Origin: Blastococcus sp. CPCC 205250
Lineage (GTDB): Bacteria > Actinomycetota > Actinomycetes > Mycobacteriales > Geodermatophilaceae
DNA: 64,000 nucleotides
Direction: 5' to 3'
Assembly (NCBI RefSeq): GCF_019799925.1
Contig: NZ_JABGCG010000002.1
Location: 186,001-250,000 of the forward strand
Both the position numbers and the translations under genes were made by a program. Within the stretch, counting starts at the first letter, position 1, and each line of letters starts with the position of its first letter. Below the pieces are notes generated by a model, which worked only from the letters and a program-made list of their open reading frames with translations, was not told the origin of the DNA and did not search any database. Below, piece by piece: positions 55,153 to 63,826 of this stretch.

Positions 55153-55515
55153 CGTTGGTGGCGCTCCCATCGCTGTGGTTTCACGGAGACTCGAAGCCGT
55201 CGCTGTGTTCACGGGACTGTCGAAGCGGTCGCTAGAGGGGTTGCCCGCGCAGGGACAGCGAAACCGGATCGTCATGATCGACACGCCCGGGACACGGCGT
55301 GTCGCGACGGCGCACCGACCCCTCCCCGCGTGCGCAGCGCGCGAATGCCCTGGTCAGGACGCGCCCGGGAGGATTGCGACTCCGGATCAGAACAAATCCG
55401 GGACGTCCAGCGAGGTCCGTCACGGACCGTGAGCTCCGTGCATCCCGGGCGTGTCGGCCACTCCTCTCGGCGCGTCGCACCGCCGTCGCGCGGAACGGCT
55501 GCACAGACTCGGCAC
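55153..55515. promoter_or_regulatory. 363-bp divergent region without a gene, with tandem repeat and hairpin
   Basis: No coding gene is supported here. It contains an imperfect tandem repeat with 28-bp period starting TTCACGG at 55180 and 55208, both carrying TCGAAGC-GTCGCT, and a hairpin with arms CGACACGCC (55279-55287) and GGCGTGTCG (55296-55304). The repeats lie 28-83 bp upstream of the PRC/DUF2382 start and could be operator sites; the hairpin may be a leader or terminator. Confidence 0.45.
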
Positions 55516-56325
55516 GTGCCACCTCGCTCTCCCTATGACGACCTGGTCCACCCCCGGACGGTGAAGAAGGCGCTCCCGGAGGTGGAGGCCGAACGCGACG
55601 TCGTCGTCGAGGACCCCAGCTCCGGGTTCGTCGGGGCCGTCGTCCGCTGCGAGAAGGACGTCGTCCACCTCGAGGACCGGTTCGGGAAGGTGCGCGCCTA
55701 CCCGCTCGGCCCGGGCTTCTGGGTCGACGGCCGGCCCGTGAAGCTGGTGCGCCCGAAGGCCGGCGCCCCCTCGGGACCGCAGCGCAGCGCCTCCGGGTCG
55801 ACCTACGTCGTCGGCGCACGGGCCCGCGTCGCCCGCGAGGGCCGGATCTACGTCGAGGGCAAGCACGACGCCGAGCTGGTGGAGAAGGTCTGGGGCCACG
55901 ACCTGCGCATCGAGGGCGTCGTCGTGGAGCCGCTGCACGGCGTCGACGACCTGCCGGGCATCGTCCGCGAGTTCCGGCCCTCTCAGGGACGGCGGCTCGG
56001 CGTCCTGGTCGACCACCTGGTGAAGGGCTCCAAGGAGTCCCGGATCGCCGGGCAGGTCACCGGCGAGCACGCGCTCGTCGTCGGCCACCCGTTCATCGAC
56101 ATCTGGCAGGCCGTCAAGCCGTCGGTGGTCGGCATCCCGGCGTGGCCGAACGTCCCGAAGGGCGAGGACTGGAAGGGCGGCGTCTGCCGCCGGCTGGGCT
56201 GGGAGGACGACACCGGCTACGTCTGGGCGCAGCGCATCCTCGCCCGCGTGCGCACCTGGACCGACCTCGAGCCGGCGCTGATCGGCCGGGTCGAGGAGCT
56301 CATCGACTTCGTCACCACCGACTGA
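55516..56325 (+). CDS. DUF3097 family protein, Toprim-like
   Basis: 269 residues, actinobacterial DUF3097. N-terminal VHPRTVKKALPEVEAERDVV begins the SH3-like part with GFVGAVVRCEKDVVHLEDRF; the second half carries IYVEGKHDAELVEKVWGHDL and VLVDHLVKGSKESRIAGQVT, arrangements of acidic residues (E..D, DxxD-like) resembling a Toprim fold as in small nucleases and primases. A nucleic-acid role is inference. The GTG at 55516 is the only good start (MPPRSPYDDL) although the ribosome-binding site is poor. Confidence 0.75.
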   Translation: MPPRSPYDDLVHPRTVKKALPEVEAERDVVVEDPSSGFVGAVVRCEKDVVHLEDRFGKVRAYPLGPGFWVDGRPVKLVRPKAGAPSGPQRSASGSTYVVGARARVAREGRIYVEGKHDAELVEKVWGHDLRIEGVVVEPLHGVDDLPGIVREFRPSQGRRLGVLVDHLVKGSKESRIAGQVTGEHALVVGHPFIDIWQAVKPSVVGIPAWPNVPKGEDWKGGVCRRLGWEDDTGYVWAQRILARVRTWTDLEPALIGRVEELIDFVTTD

Positions 56326-56386
56326 CGCGGGGCGATCCGTCGGCGGATCCTGCCCACGGGCACGTTGTTCCTGCCACGCTGCGCCC

Positions 56387-57814
56387 GTGACCTCACGGGG
56401 ACGGGTGTGGGCGGCGCTGCTGGCAGCCGTGGTGACCGCCGGCCTGACCGGGTGCGCCGAGGCGGCGGAGGACGCCGGTGCACCCGCGCCGGCGCCGGCC
56501 GTGGGCCCCGAGCGCCCGGGAGCAGCAGGGGACGACCTCGTCGTCGACCCCCTCCCCCTCGAGGCCCCCGTCCTCCTGGACCCCGTCCCGGACGAACTCG
56601 TGCTGACCGAGCTGTCGTACGCCCCGCCGGAGGACGGCGCCGGCTGGGGGCGCGGCACCCTGTACGGCGATCCGGCGCTGTCCGACACCCTCGACGGGCC
56701 GGTGCTCCTGGTGGGGTCGAGCGGGGGCTCGGCCCAGATCGGCGGCCCGCGGTACGAGGCCCCCGGCGAGGAGGTCGACATCGGCGGACGGACCGGCACG
56801 GTGGTCCGCGACGGCGACCGGACCTGGGTGGTGATCCAGGGCAACGACCACGTCGAGTTCGTCGTCGGGCGGGGGATCGACGAGGACGACCTCGTCGCGG
56901 CCGCCCGGGGAGCGGACTTCGGGGCCGCGACGGCGACGGTCGCGCCCGACGCCGTCCCGGCCGGGCTGGAACCCCTGGTCGTCGGCGGGCCGCCGGACGG
57001 TCCCGGGGGGCCGGGCGAGCACATGTTCCTGGTGGGCGACTCGACGTGGATCTCGGTCACCGCGGTCCGCGCCGATCCGCGTCTCGCCGCGCTGTGGGGC
57101 TTCTGGGCCGACGACGCGGGCGGCACCGTGATCCGGGGTGAGCCGGGCTCCGCCGGCGTCCTGCGGGGGACCTACCTGGGCGGCCCGGAGGCTCCCGGAC
57201 GGGTCTGGGCCGAGGACGGCATGGTCCTGGCCGTCGTGGTGACACTGGACCGGGCCGGGGACGGCGAGGAGCTGCTCGACCGGGTGGTCGCCGACCTGCG
57301 GATGGGCACCTGGGCGGAGTTCGAGGCGGCGCGCCGGCAGCTGCTCGAGCGCCCGCCGACCCGCGACGAGGCGGGCTGCGGTCCGGACGGTGCGTTCGTG
57401 AGCGGCGCGGGGAGCGGCTCCCGGTGGGGCTTCGCCCTGACGGCCTCCCCCAGCGGGGATGCGTGGTCCACCTGCTACCTGGAGCTCGCTTCCGGCTCCG
57501 GTGGTGGCGGCACCATCGTGCCGCCACCACTGGGCGAGCTGGCTGCCGCCGTGGGGGGATCCACCGACATCTCCTCCGGCAGCGGCTACAGCATCGTGGG
57601 TGGTGCGGCGCCGCCGGGGACCACCCGCGTCACGGTCACCACGCCGGACGGTCGCACGCACGAGGCCGTGCTCTCCGACGTCGGCCCGCGCCCCGGTGAA
57701 CGGGTCTGGGCCACGTTCGTCGCGTACGCCGCGCCCCCGCCCGGTGTCGGCCCGCCGGTCGTCGCGACCGCCTACGACGCGGCCGGCGTCGTCCTGGACA
57801 GCACGCCCGTCTGA
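56387..57814 (+). CDS. Secreted lipoprotein of unknown function
   Basis: 475 residues. Signal peptide with lipobox LTGC, lipidated Cys23, then an Ala/Pro-rich linker. The body is Gly/Asp/Pro-rich with beta-type repeats: DGPVLLVGSSGGSAQIGGPR, VVRDGDRTWVVIQGNDHVEF and RPPTRDEAGCGPDGAFVSGA. It ends in a domain with TTRVTVTTPDGRTHEAVLSD, possibly Ig-like. I recognise no family. GTG start. It is 61 bp after DUF3097 in the same direction and is followed by a hairpin. Confidence 0.7.
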   Translation: MTSRGRVWAALLAAVVTAGLTGCAEAAEDAGAPAPAPAVGPERPGAAGDDLVVDPLPLEAPVLLDPVPDELVLTELSYAPPEDGAGWGRGTLYGDPALSDTLDGPVLLVGSSGGSAQIGGPRYEAPGEEVDIGGRTGTVVRDGDRTWVVIQGNDHVEFVVGRGIDEDDLVAAARGADFGAATATVAPDAVPAGLEPLVVGGPPDGPGGPGEHMFLVGDSTWISVTAVRADPRLAALWGFWADDAGGTVIRGEPGSAGVLRGTYLGGPEAPGRVWAEDGMVLAVVVTLDRAGDGEELLDRVVADLRMGTWAEFEAARRQLLERPPTRDEAGCGPDGAFVSGAGSGSRWGFALTASPSGDAWSTCYLELASGSGGGGTIVPPPLGELAAAVGGSTDISSGSGYSIVGGAAPPGTTRVTVTTPDGRTHEAVLSDVGPRPGERVWATFVAYAAPPPGVGPPVVATAYDAAGVVLDSTPV

Positions 57815-57820
57815 CGGGAG

Positions 57821-57851
57821 TGCGGCAGCGCAGGAGATCTGCGCCGCCGCA
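57821..57851. terminator. Hairpin between convergent genes
   Basis: TGCGGC(A)GCGCAG at 57821-57833 and CTGCGC(C)GCCGCA at 57839-57851 pair over 12 of 13 positions around GAGAT, between the lipoprotein and aldo/keto reductase genes. Confidence 0.65.
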
Positions 57852-57874
57852 CCGACCGCAGGTCGGCCGGGGAC

Positions 57875-58714
57875 TCAGCCGGGGACGTAGTCGAACGTGT
57901 CCGGGTCCGGGCCGGTGCGCTCGTCGCGGTCCAGTGCCGAGATGTCGCCCATGGAGTCGCCGTCGAGCTCGAAGTCGAACAGGGCGAAGTTCTCCTCCAT
58001 GCGGCTGCGGGTCACCGACTTGGGGAAGACGACGTCGCCGCGCTGCAGGTGCCAGCGCAGCACGACCTGCGCGGGCGTCTTCGAGTACCGCTCGGCCACC
58101 CGGACGACCGCCGGGTCGTCGAGCACCTTGCCCTGGGCGATCGGCGACCAGGCCTCGGTGACGATCTCGTGGTCGGCGTCGAAGGCCCGCAGGTCGTCCT
58201 GCGCCAGGTACGGGTGGATCTCGATCTGGTTGACCGCCGGCCGGATCTCGGTCTCGGCGAACAGCCGGCGCAGGTGGTGCGGGTTGAAGTTGGAGACGCC
58301 GATCGCGCGGCACCGGCCGCTGCGGTAGATCTCCTCCATCGCCTTCCACGTCTCGACGTAGTCGACGTCGATGGTCGGCAGCGGCCAGTGCACCAGGAAG
58401 AGGTCGAGGGTCTCGAAGCCGAGGTCGGCCAGCGTCTGGTCGAAGGCGCGCAGGGCGGCGTCGCGGGCGTGGAAGCCGTTGTTCAGCTTGCTGGTCACGA
58501 AGACCTCGTCGCGCGCGATCCCGGAGCGGCGGAGGGCCTCGCCGACGCCCTTCTCGTTGCCGTACATCTCGGCGGTGTCGATGTGCCGGTAGCCGATCTC
58601 CAGCGCGGCACCGACGGCCTCGGCCGTCTCCTCCGGCGGGATCTGGTAGACGCCGAAGCCCAGCTGGGGGATCTCGACGCCGTTGTTCAGGCGGATGGTG
58701 GGCACGGTTGCCAC
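57875..58714 (-). CDS. Aldo/keto reductase
   Basis: 279 residues, AKR superfamily (AKR5-like). Catalytic tetrad: Asp in HIDTAEMYGNE (with Tyr), Lys in TSKLNNGF, His in LVHWPLP; GVSNF and CRAIGVSNFNPHHLRRLF are family blocks, and VVFPKSVTRSRMEENFALFD the NADPH-binding end. Reduces aldehydes or 2,5-diketogluconate-like ketones with NADPH. GTG start after GAGAGG. Neighbour genes are unrelated. Confidence 0.87.
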   Translation of the reverse strand: MATVPTIRLNNGVEIPQLGFGVYQIPPEETAEAVGAALEIGYRHIDTAEMYGNEKGVGEALRRSGIARDEVFVTSKLNNGFHARDAALRAFDQTLADLGFETLDLFLVHWPLPTIDVDYVETWKAMEEIYRSGRCRAIGVSNFNPHHLRRLFAETEIRPAVNQIEIHPYLAQDDLRAFDADHEIVTEAWSPIAQGKVLDDPAVVRVAERYSKTPAQVVLRWHLQRGDVVFPKSVTRSRMEENFALFDFELDGDSMGDISALDRDERTGPDPDTFDYVPG

Positions 58715-58778
58715 AGGGGGTCCTCTCGGTCTGGCGGTGGAGGCGCGATCGGATCGCGCACGTCCTTCCGCTCGGCCG

Positions 58779-60035
58779 CTACCCCGCGACCCCGGGCTCA
58801 ACCGTTGCCGCCGGTGAGGCCTGCGGCACCCGCCCCCGCTCCCGGAGCAGGGGGGCGCCGGCCAGCGCGAGCAGCGCCGCCAGGGCGGCGGCCACCGCGG
58901 GGACGGCGAATGCCTCCTGCGCGCCCCAGGCGTCCACGGCGGCACCGGCCAGCGCCGACCCGGCGGTGACGCCGATGGTGAGCCCGGTGATGGTCCAGGC
59001 CAGCGACTCGGTGAGCACGCCGGGCGCGACCCGGGACTCGACGAGGGAGGTCCCCGCCACGAGGACCGGGGCGATGGTCAGCCCCGCGAGGAACCCGCAG
59101 CCGATGAGCACCGGCAGCGACCCGACACCCCACAGCAGCTGCGCGGCCAGACCGAACGCGACCGCCGTCCCGACGAAGCGGGCGGCCATCGTGCCCGGCA
59201 GCCGGGCCAGCCCGTAGGCGAGCCCGGCGACCAGGCTCCCGAGCGCGAAGACGGCCAGCGCGGCACCGGAGAGGGCCGGGACGCCCTCCTCCTCGGCGAA
59301 CCCGACCACCACGACGTCCAGCGCGCCGAAGAGAGCGCCCACGGCCACGTAGGCGACGACGACCACGAGGAGGCTGGGCGTGAGCACGGCCCCCCGGCGC
59401 CGGCGGGGGGCGCCGGCGACCAGGGGTCGCGGCGGCGGCTCGGTCTCCCGCTGCGCGGCCAGCCAGAGGCCACCCACCGTGCCGGTGACGACGCCGGTGA
59501 GGAAGCCGACCGGTGGCGCCACCAGCGTGGCCAGGAGCGTCACCAGCGGCGGCCCGAGGACGAAGGTGACCTCGTCGGCGACCGCCTCGAACGCGTAGGC
59601 CGTCTGCCGGCCGTCGGGCTCCAGCGCCGCCGACCACCGGGCACGGACCAGCGAGCCGATGTTGGGGCCGCTGGCGCCGGCGGCCGCGGCGAGGGGGAAC
59701 CAGGTCCAGGTGGGCGCGTCGGCGACGACCGCGACGACGAACGCGATGCCGGTGACGGCGAACCCCGCCATGGCCAGGCGAAGCACGCGCCCCTGGCCGC
59801 GGCGGTCCATGGCGCGTCCCCACTGCGGGCCGGCGATGCCGTAGGCGAGGGCGAGGACGCCGGAGACGGCGCCGGCGAGGCCGTAGCTGCCGGTCTCGCC
59901 CTCCACGAGGAGGACGGCGCCCAGGCCGAGCATGGGCGCCGGCAGCCGGGCGAACCAGCCGGCGAGGGTGAACGCGCGCGCCCCCGGGACGGCGAACAGT
60001 CGGGTGTAGGGGGCGAAGAGGGTGCGGGGTGACAC
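58779..60035 (-). CDS. MFS transporter
   Basis: 418 residues, twelve-helix MFS. GAVLLVEGETGSYGLAGAVS near the first helices, [16 protein letters not shown] (motif A) and GPNIGSLVRARWSAAL are typical of an actinobacterial MFS subgroup of unknown substrate. The GTG at 60035 gives the compact start VSPRTLFAPYTRLF; longer upstream starts overlap the promoter region containing a palindrome at 60165-60178. Divergent from a secreted protein. Confidence 0.8.
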   Translation of the reverse strand: MSPRTLFAPYTRLFAVPGARAFTLAGWFARLPAPMLGLGAVLLVEGETGSYGLAGAVSGVLALAYGIAGPQWGRAMDRRGQGRVLRLAMAGFAVTGIAFVVAVVADAPTWTWFPLAAAAGASGPNIGSLVRARWSAALEPDGRQTAYAFEAVADEVTFVLGPPLVTLLATLVAPPVGFLTGVVTGTVGGLWLAAQRETEPPPRPLVAGAPRRRRGAVLTPSLLVVVVAYVAVGALFGALDVVVVGFAEEEGVPALSGAALAVFALGSLVAGLAYGLARLPGTMAARFVGTAVAFGLAAQLLWGVGSLPVLIGCGFLAGLTIAPVLVAGTSLVESRVAPGVLTESLAWTITGLTIGVTAGSALAGAAVDAWGAQEAFAVPAVAAALAALLALAGAPLLRERGRVPQASPAATVEPGVAG

Positions 60036-60164
60036 GGGGGTTCTCGCGCTTCCTGGCCACAGGCGAGTGCGGGGGAGGCCCGCCGGGCTCTCGGGTGGCG
60101 CGGCGACGGTAGCAACGCCGGCCCCCGTCCCGCTGCCGAGTTCCGCGCGCCGGTCCTTGCGTTG

Positions 60165-60178
60165 CATGAAGATTCATG
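60165..60178. promoter_or_regulatory. Palindrome in the MFS/secreted-protein divergent region
   Basis: CATGAA-GA-TTCATG, perfect 6-bp arms, in an unusually AT-rich patch of a 200-bp divergent region. A TetR- or MarR-sized operator is plausible, but no regulator gene is adjacent. Confidence 0.4.
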
Positions 60179-60235
60179 GATCAATGAGTGAGCCGCCGCA
60201 TACGCTCGGTGACCAAAGCTCCGGAGGACCCGCCC

Positions 60236-61114
60236 GTGCCCCGCTCCTTCCCCCGCCGCCTGCTGGCCGCGCTCGCCCTCACCACCGCCGTCGCGCTCGT
60301 CCCGGGGGTCGCCGCGGCCTCCGGCGGTGACGACGGGGGCGGCGACGACAGCGGGGGCGGCACGGCCGTCGCCGCCGCCACGCCGGGCGACTTCGCCGTC
60401 ACGGTCAACGGCACGACGACCAACCCGGCCGCCGGCCGCGACGCCCGGCTGCGCGGGGTGACCCCCGCCGGCCCGATCAGCGTCCGCGGCGTGCACGTCA
60501 CCTTCACCATCGACCCGGCCACCCTCGGCGTGTACGACTACACGCTGACCGGGGCCCCGGACCCGCAGCGGATGGTGACCGCACCGACGGTCGTCTTCGC
60601 CTCGAAGGTCCCCGTGCTCACCGCCGACCAGCGCCGCGGTGTCCGCATCGACCAGCTCCAGGTGCGCGACGACACGCTCGTCGTCACCTTCACCACCGCC
60701 CGCGGCAAGCTCAAGGTGCAGGCCAAGGACGCCCCGCAGGGCGGCATCTTCCAGATGGAGCAGGAGTTCGGCACCGCCGTCGAGTACGTGCACACGCTGG
60801 GCCCCGGCCTCTACTACTTCGTCAACGAGTTCACCGGCAAGGTCAACCTCGGCAACGGGGTGCCCGCCGACGCCACGCACCAGATGCTCCTGGGCAAGGA
60901 CAGCCCCCAGGTCGCCACCCGGCTGTCGCTGACCGCGACGACGAGCCGCTGGTCGGTCGCCTCGGGTGGCCGCATGGGCGGCGTCCTCGGCGAGGACTCG
61001 ATCGAGCTGTCCGCCGGCGCCACCAACTGCACCAGCGACTGCCAGGCCCGCAACCGCATCCAGGGGTCGGTCGCCGTGCCGCCGGACCCGGTCGCGCCGA
61101 CGCCGATCGGCTGA
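60236..61114 (+). CDS. Secreted protein of unknown function
   Basis: 292 residues with a signal peptide (FPRRLLAALALTTAVALVPG, cleaved near AAA-SGG), then an acidic Gly/Asp-rich spacer. The mature part contains VRGVHVTFTIDPATLGVYDY and VEYVHTLGPGLYYFVNEFTG, and near the end a Cys pair, NCTSDC. No family recognised; the beta-rich pattern suggests an extracellular binding or structural role. GTG start with GGAGG eight bases upstream. Ends in a very strong hairpin before moaA. Confidence 0.65.
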   Translation: MPRSFPRRLLAALALTTAVALVPGVAAASGGDDGGGDDSGGGTAVAAATPGDFAVTVNGTTTNPAAGRDARLRGVTPAGPISVRGVHVTFTIDPATLGVYDYTLTGAPDPQRMVTAPTVVFASKVPVLTADQRRGVRIDQLQVRDDTLVVTFTTARGKLKVQAKDAPQGGIFQMEQEFGTAVEYVHTLGPGLYYFVNEFTGKVNLGNGVPADATHQMLLGKDSPQVATRLSLTATTSRWSVASGGRMGGVLGEDSIELSAGATNCTSDCQARNRIQGSVAVPPDPVAPTPIG

Positions 61115-61124
61115 CCACCGCTCC

Positions 61125-61162
61125 CGACAGGGGCGGCCGGGGTTCCCCGGCCGCCCCTGTCG
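61125..61162. terminator. Strong hairpin terminator before moaA
   Basis: CGACAGGGGCGGCCGGGG (61125-61142) and its exact complement (61145-61162), an 18-bp perfect stem with a two-base gap at the turn, right after the secreted protein gene and 49 bp before moaA. Confidence 0.8.
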
Positions 61163-61211
61163 CACGTCCGGACGACGGCGGGAGGTGGCCGGCCAGCACT
61201 ACATTCGGGAC

Positions 61212-62264
61212 ATGACCTCGCCGAGCCCGCTCCCGGACCCGGTGCTGCGTCCCGCCGACCCCGCCCCGGGCACGGGCGGGCTGGTGGACCGCTACGGGCG
61301 CACGGCCACCGACCTGCGGGTCTCGCTGACCGACCGGTGCAACCTGCGCTGCACGTACTGCATGCCGCCGGAGGGCCTGGACTGGCTGCCCAAGGTCGAG
61401 GTGCTGACCGACGACGAGATCGTCCGGCTGGTGCGGATCGGCGTCGAGCTGCTCGGCATCCGGGAGGTCCGGTTCACCGGCGGCGAGCCGCTGCTGCGCC
61501 CCGGCCTGCCGGGCATCGTCGCGGCCGCCACGGCGCTCGCCCCCCGCCCCGAGGTCAGCCTGACCACCAACGCCATCGGCCTGGCCCGGATGGCCCCCGC
61601 CTTGGCCGACGCGGGGCTCGACCGGATCAACGTCAGCCTCGACACGCTCGACCGGGCGCGCTTCAAGCAGCTCACCCACCGCGACCGGCTCGACGACGTC
61701 CTGGCCGGCCTGGCCGCCGCGCAGGCCGCCGGCCTCACCCCGGTCAAGGTCAACGCCGTCCTGCTGCACGGCATCAACGACGTCGACGCCGTCCCGCTGC
61801 TGGACTACTGCCTCGAGCACGGCTACCAGCTGCGGTTCATCGAGCAGATGCCGCTGGACGCCCACCACGCCTGGACGCGCGGGCGGATGGTCACCGCCGA
61901 GGACATCCTCGAGCGGCTGTCGGCGGCCCACACACTCACGCCCGACACCGAGGACCGCGGCTCGGCCCCGGCCGAGCGCTGGCTGGTCGACGGCGGCCCG
62001 GCCACCGTCGGCGTGATCGCCTCGGTGACCCGCTCCTTCTGCGGCAGCTGCGACCGCACGCGGATCACCGCCGACGGGCAGATCCGCAACTGCCTGTTCG
62101 CCCGCGACGAGTCCGACCTGCGCGCGGCGCTGCGCTCGGGCGCCTCCGACGAGGAGATCGCCGACCGGTGGCGGATCGCCACCCTCGGCAAGCTGCCCGG
62201 CCACGGCATCGACGACCCGAGCTTCCTGCAGCCCAGCCGGCCGATGTCGGCGATCGGCGGGTGA
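61212..62264 (+). CDS. moaA: GTP 3',8-cyclase MoaA
   Basis: 350 residues. N-terminal radical SAM cluster DRCNLRCTYC (Cys43, Cys47, Cys50); C-terminal cluster in SFCGSCDRTRI and RNCLF; last residues GG. MoaA converts GTP with MoaC to precursor Z, the first step of molybdenum cofactor synthesis. No obvious ribosome-binding site precedes the ATG. Its stop overlaps moaD's GTG. moaC is not in the window. Confidence 0.93.
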   Translation: MTSPSPLPDPVLRPADPAPGTGGLVDRYGRTATDLRVSLTDRCNLRCTYCMPPEGLDWLPKVEVLTDDEIVRLVRIGVELLGIREVRFTGGEPLLRPGLPGIVAAATALAPRPEVSLTTNAIGLARMAPALADAGLDRINVSLDTLDRARFKQLTHRDRLDDVLAGLAAAQAAGLTPVKVNAVLLHGINDVDAVPLLDYCLEHGYQLRFIEQMPLDAHHAWTRGRMVTAEDILERLSAAHTLTPDTEDRGSAPAERWLVDGGPATVGVIASVTRSFCGSCDRTRITADGQIRNCLFARDESDLRAALRSGASDEEIADRWRIATLGKLPGHGIDDPSFLQPSRPMSAIGG

Positions 62265-62509
62265 GCGTGCCCGTCACCGTGCGGTACTTCGCCGGGGCGC
62301 GCGCCGCCGCGGGGGTCGACACCGAGACCCGGACCGCCGCGACGCTGGAGGAGCTGGTCCGGCAGCTGGCCGACGCCCACGGCGAGCGGCTGGAGCGGGT
62401 GCTGACCGCCTGCTCCTTCCTCGTCGACGGGGCGCAGGCGCGCGACCCCCGGGCGGCCCTCGCCCCGGGGACCGTGGTCGACGTGCTGCCGCCGTTCGCA
62501 GGAGGATGA
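62261..62509 (+). CDS. moaD: MoaD, small subunit of molybdopterin synthase
   Basis: 82 residues, ubiquitin-like. VTVRYFAGARAAAGV at the start and the diagnostic C-terminal FAGG that becomes a thiocarboxylate. With MoaE it makes molybdopterin from precursor Z. GTG overlaps the moaA stop (GTGA), so the two are coupled. Confidence 0.92.
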   Translation: MSVPVTVRYFAGARAAAGVDTETRTAATLEELVRQLADAHGERLERVLTACSFLVDGAQARDPRAALAPGTVVDVLPPFAGG

Positions 62510-62591
62510 CGCAGGGACCCCCTGCCCCCACCCCTCGCAGGCTCGCGACGGGGCCCTGCCGGGGGCCGCAGGCCACAGGAAGAGAGAGTCG

Positions 62592-62804
62592 ATGAGCGTC
62601 TTCGACAAGGCGAAGGCCAAGGCCGAGCAGCTGCTCGGCCGGGCCGAGGAGCTGTACGGGCAGTCGCACGGCGACGCCGCGGCCACCCTGGACGGCGAGG
62701 CCCGCCGCCTCGAGGGTGAGGCGGAGGAGGAGACGGCCGCCCGCGACCAGGCCGCCGAGGAGGCCCGCCGCTCCGGGGACGACGGTCTCGCCGGCGCGCG
62801 GTGA
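62592..62804 (+). CDS. Small charged helical protein, CsbD-like
   Basis: 70 residues, mostly Ala/Glu/Lys helix: MSVFDKAKAKAEQLLGRAEE, then EARRLEGEAEEETAARDQAA. Resembles CsbD-like/antitoxin-annotated small proteins of actinobacteria, some stress-induced. AGGAAGAGAGAG precedes the ATG. It stands between moaD and a GAF protein; role unknown. Confidence 0.65.
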   Translation: MSVFDKAKAKAEQLLGRAEELYGQSHGDAAATLDGEARRLEGEAEEETAARDQAAEEARRSGDDGLAGAR

Positions 62805-62885
62805 CCGCCTCCTGAGCGCCCGCTGCGGTTCCGGCACCGCTCCGGTGGGGAATGTCCCCGCCCGGTCCGGGTAACGCAGGCCGGT

Positions 62886-63419
62886 ATGGCACTCCCGGGG
62901 ATCGCGGACATGGCACCCTGGCGGACGTGGCCGGAAGCGGTCAGCGGCGCGCTGCGGTACCTCCAGGCGCAGTCGTCGTGGGGCGCCTGGCTGGCCACTC
63001 GCGTCGTCGGGGACCAGCAGGTGGTGGTGTGTGCGGAGCCCGCGGGGGCGGTGCGCCCCGGCGCGAGCCTGCCGTGGGCCGAGAGCTTCTGCCGGCTGAT
63101 GGTCGCCGGTGACGCCCCGCGCGTGGCGACGGTGACCGCGGCCGTGCCGGAGTACGCCGGGCTGACCCTCCCCAACGGGCTCCGGGTCGCCGCCTACCTC
63201 GGGGTGCCGCTGGTGGGCCCCGACGGCGACCTGTTCGGCACGCTCTGCGCCGTCGGCGGCCGGGCCCGCCCGCTCAGCGCGGCGCGGGACCTGCCCATGG
63301 CCGAGGTGGTGGCGCGGATGCTCAGCTCACTGCTCGCGGCCGGCCTGGACCCGGGTCCGGTCCCGGAGCTGCTCCCGATGGGCGACGAGGGGACGGCACC
63401 CCGGGGGCCGGGGCCCTAG
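62886..63419 (+). CDS. GAF-domain protein
   Basis: 177 residues. A single GAF-type domain: SSWGAWLATRVVGDQQVVVC, LPWAESFCRLMVAGDAPRVA and AAYLGVPLVGPDGDLFGTLC, with the LFGTLC motif typical of bacterial GAF domains. No output domain follows. ATG 62886 used; 62910 is an in-frame alternative. Its stop codon overlaps moaE's in CTAG (63416-63419). Possible redox or ligand sensor. Confidence 0.72.
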   Translation: MALPGIADMAPWRTWPEAVSGALRYLQAQSSWGAWLATRVVGDQQVVVCAEPAGAVRPGASLPWAESFCRLMVAGDAPRVATVTAAVPEYAGLTLPNGLRVAAYLGVPLVGPDGDLFGTLCAVGGRARPLSAARDLPMAEVVARMLSSLLAAGLDPGPVPELLPMGDEGTAPRGPGP

Positions 63420-63826
63420 GGGCAGGCCACCCACTCCTCCGCGCCGTCGGTGAAGACCTGGCGCTTCCAGATGGGCAGCCGCTTCTTCACCTCGTCGACG
63501 AGCTCGGCGCAGGCGGTGAACGCCGCGCCGCGGTGGGCGGCGCTGACCGCGCAGGCCAGCGCGACGTCGCCGATGCCCAGCAGGCCGATGCGGTGCGAGA
63601 CCGCGACGGCCTGCACGCCGGGGCGGGCGGCGAACTCCTCCGCGAGCTCGACGATCACCTCGGTGGCGCTGGGGTGCCCGACGTACTCGAGCTCGGTGAC
63701 CGACCGCCCGCCGTCGTGGTCGCGGACCACGCCGGCGAAGGAGACGACGGCGCCCGCTGCCTCGTCGGACACGGCGTCCTCGTGCTCGGCCACCGACAGG
63801 GGCTCGTCCACGACCCGGGCGATCAC
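63416..63826 (-). CDS. moaE: MoaE, large subunit of molybdopterin synthase
   Basis: 136 residues. GAVVSFAGVVRDHDGGRSVT, VAVSHRIGLLGIGDVALACA and VKKRLPIWKRQVFTDGAEEW carry the active-site lysines. MoaE with MoaD transfers two sulfurs onto precursor Z. The GTG overlaps the stop of the upstream MocA-like gene (GTGA). Confidence 0.92.
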   Translation of the reverse strand: MIARVVDEPLSVAEHEDAVSDEAAGAVVSFAGVVRDHDGGRSVTELEYVGHPSATEVIVELAEEFAARPGVQAVAVSHRIGLLGIGDVALACAVSAAHRGAAFTACAELVDEVKKRLPIWKRQVFTDGAEEWVACP

